A DNA stretch of 26,666 nucleotides from Chara braunii (taxonomy: Eukaryota; Streptophyta; Charophyceae; Charales; Characeae): assembly GCA_003427395.1 (NCBI GenBank), contig BFEA01000090.1, positions 813,014-839,679 on the forward strand, written 5' to 3'. The notes under the pieces were generated by a model. That model was not told the origin of the DNA. It was given only the letters and a program-made list of their open reading frames with translations, and made no database searches. Of this stretch, positions 26,614 through 26,666 are shown piece by piece; position 1 is the stretch's first letter; every line of letters begins with the position of its first letter. The position numbers and the translations under genes are program-made.

Positions 26614-26617
<4 letters not shown>
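25905..26617. other. Stretch without a firm gene; weak exon signal at its end
   Basis: An AATAAATAAA lies near 26160 and CCCCT-type motifs recur around 26305-26400. Near the end, CCCTTGCAG (acceptor-like, to 26516) and AAG|GTGAGT (donor-like, after 26613) bracket about 97 bases that are open in one frame (ATENAAAVGLITFTGWISPL). This may be a small exon of a gene that continues past the window, but it is not proven. Confidence 0.2.

Positions 26618-26666
<49 letters not shown>
26618..26666. repeat. (GT)n microsatellite at the window end
   Basis: A GT run of about 24 units reaches the last base, so its full length is unknown. Confidence 0.95.

Overview
The window looks like a stretch of a large, repeat-rich green-plant (streptophyte) nuclear genome. 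The reasons are a U2 snRNA copy with a plant-like stem IIb loop, a PIF/Harbinger DNA transposon with its Myb/SANT-like partner gene, a decayed LINE, several MITE-like fold-back elements, many long microsatellites and only one convincing host gene. The style of the transposon proteins makes me think of a charophyte alga such as Chara braunii, but that rests on memory and was not checked. One base (10266) is N.

Layout. 1-1760: AT-rich repeats with a complete type III hammerhead ribozyme motif (453-512), a G.U-rich hairpin just before it and a perfect 56-bp inverted repeat just after it; then two diverged copies of a ~190-bp tandem repeat and a CGGCCG-rich block. 1842-3882: a frame-broken acidic protein gene of unknown function. 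4036-5191: a tentative LTR-like stretch. 5192-6650: nothing clear. 6660-7203: dispersed repeats, including a likely tRNA-derived SINE head.

7243-16184: a complete 8.94-kb PIF/Harbinger element with 26-bp terminal inverted repeats (25/26 identical), flanked by an exact TAA target duplication. It holds a full-length DDE transposase gene (+), a minus-strand gene of unknown function, and a minus-strand Myb/SANT-like (trihelix) gene. All three are damaged: the transposase has Asn for the second catalytic Asp, and the other two carry in-frame stops and frameshifts. The element is therefore probably no longer autonomous.

16188-17137: flanking repeats, a G-rich tract and a minisatellite that carries AATAAA in five units. 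17266-20130: the one intact host-like gene, a single-exon 954-residue type II membrane protein with an Ig/filamin-like domain and an SGNH (GDSH) esterase/acyltransferase-like domain. 20131-26666: a second repeat graveyard. It holds a G-box-rich duplicated repeat, three fold-back MITE-like elements plus one degraded copy, three main copies of a dispersed repeat (R1), a 3'-truncated U2 snRNA retropseudogene with A tail and 12-bp target duplication, and a decayed LINE reverse transcriptase on the minus strand. The most interesting items are the hammerhead ribozyme, the three-gene Harbinger element and the U2 retrocopy.
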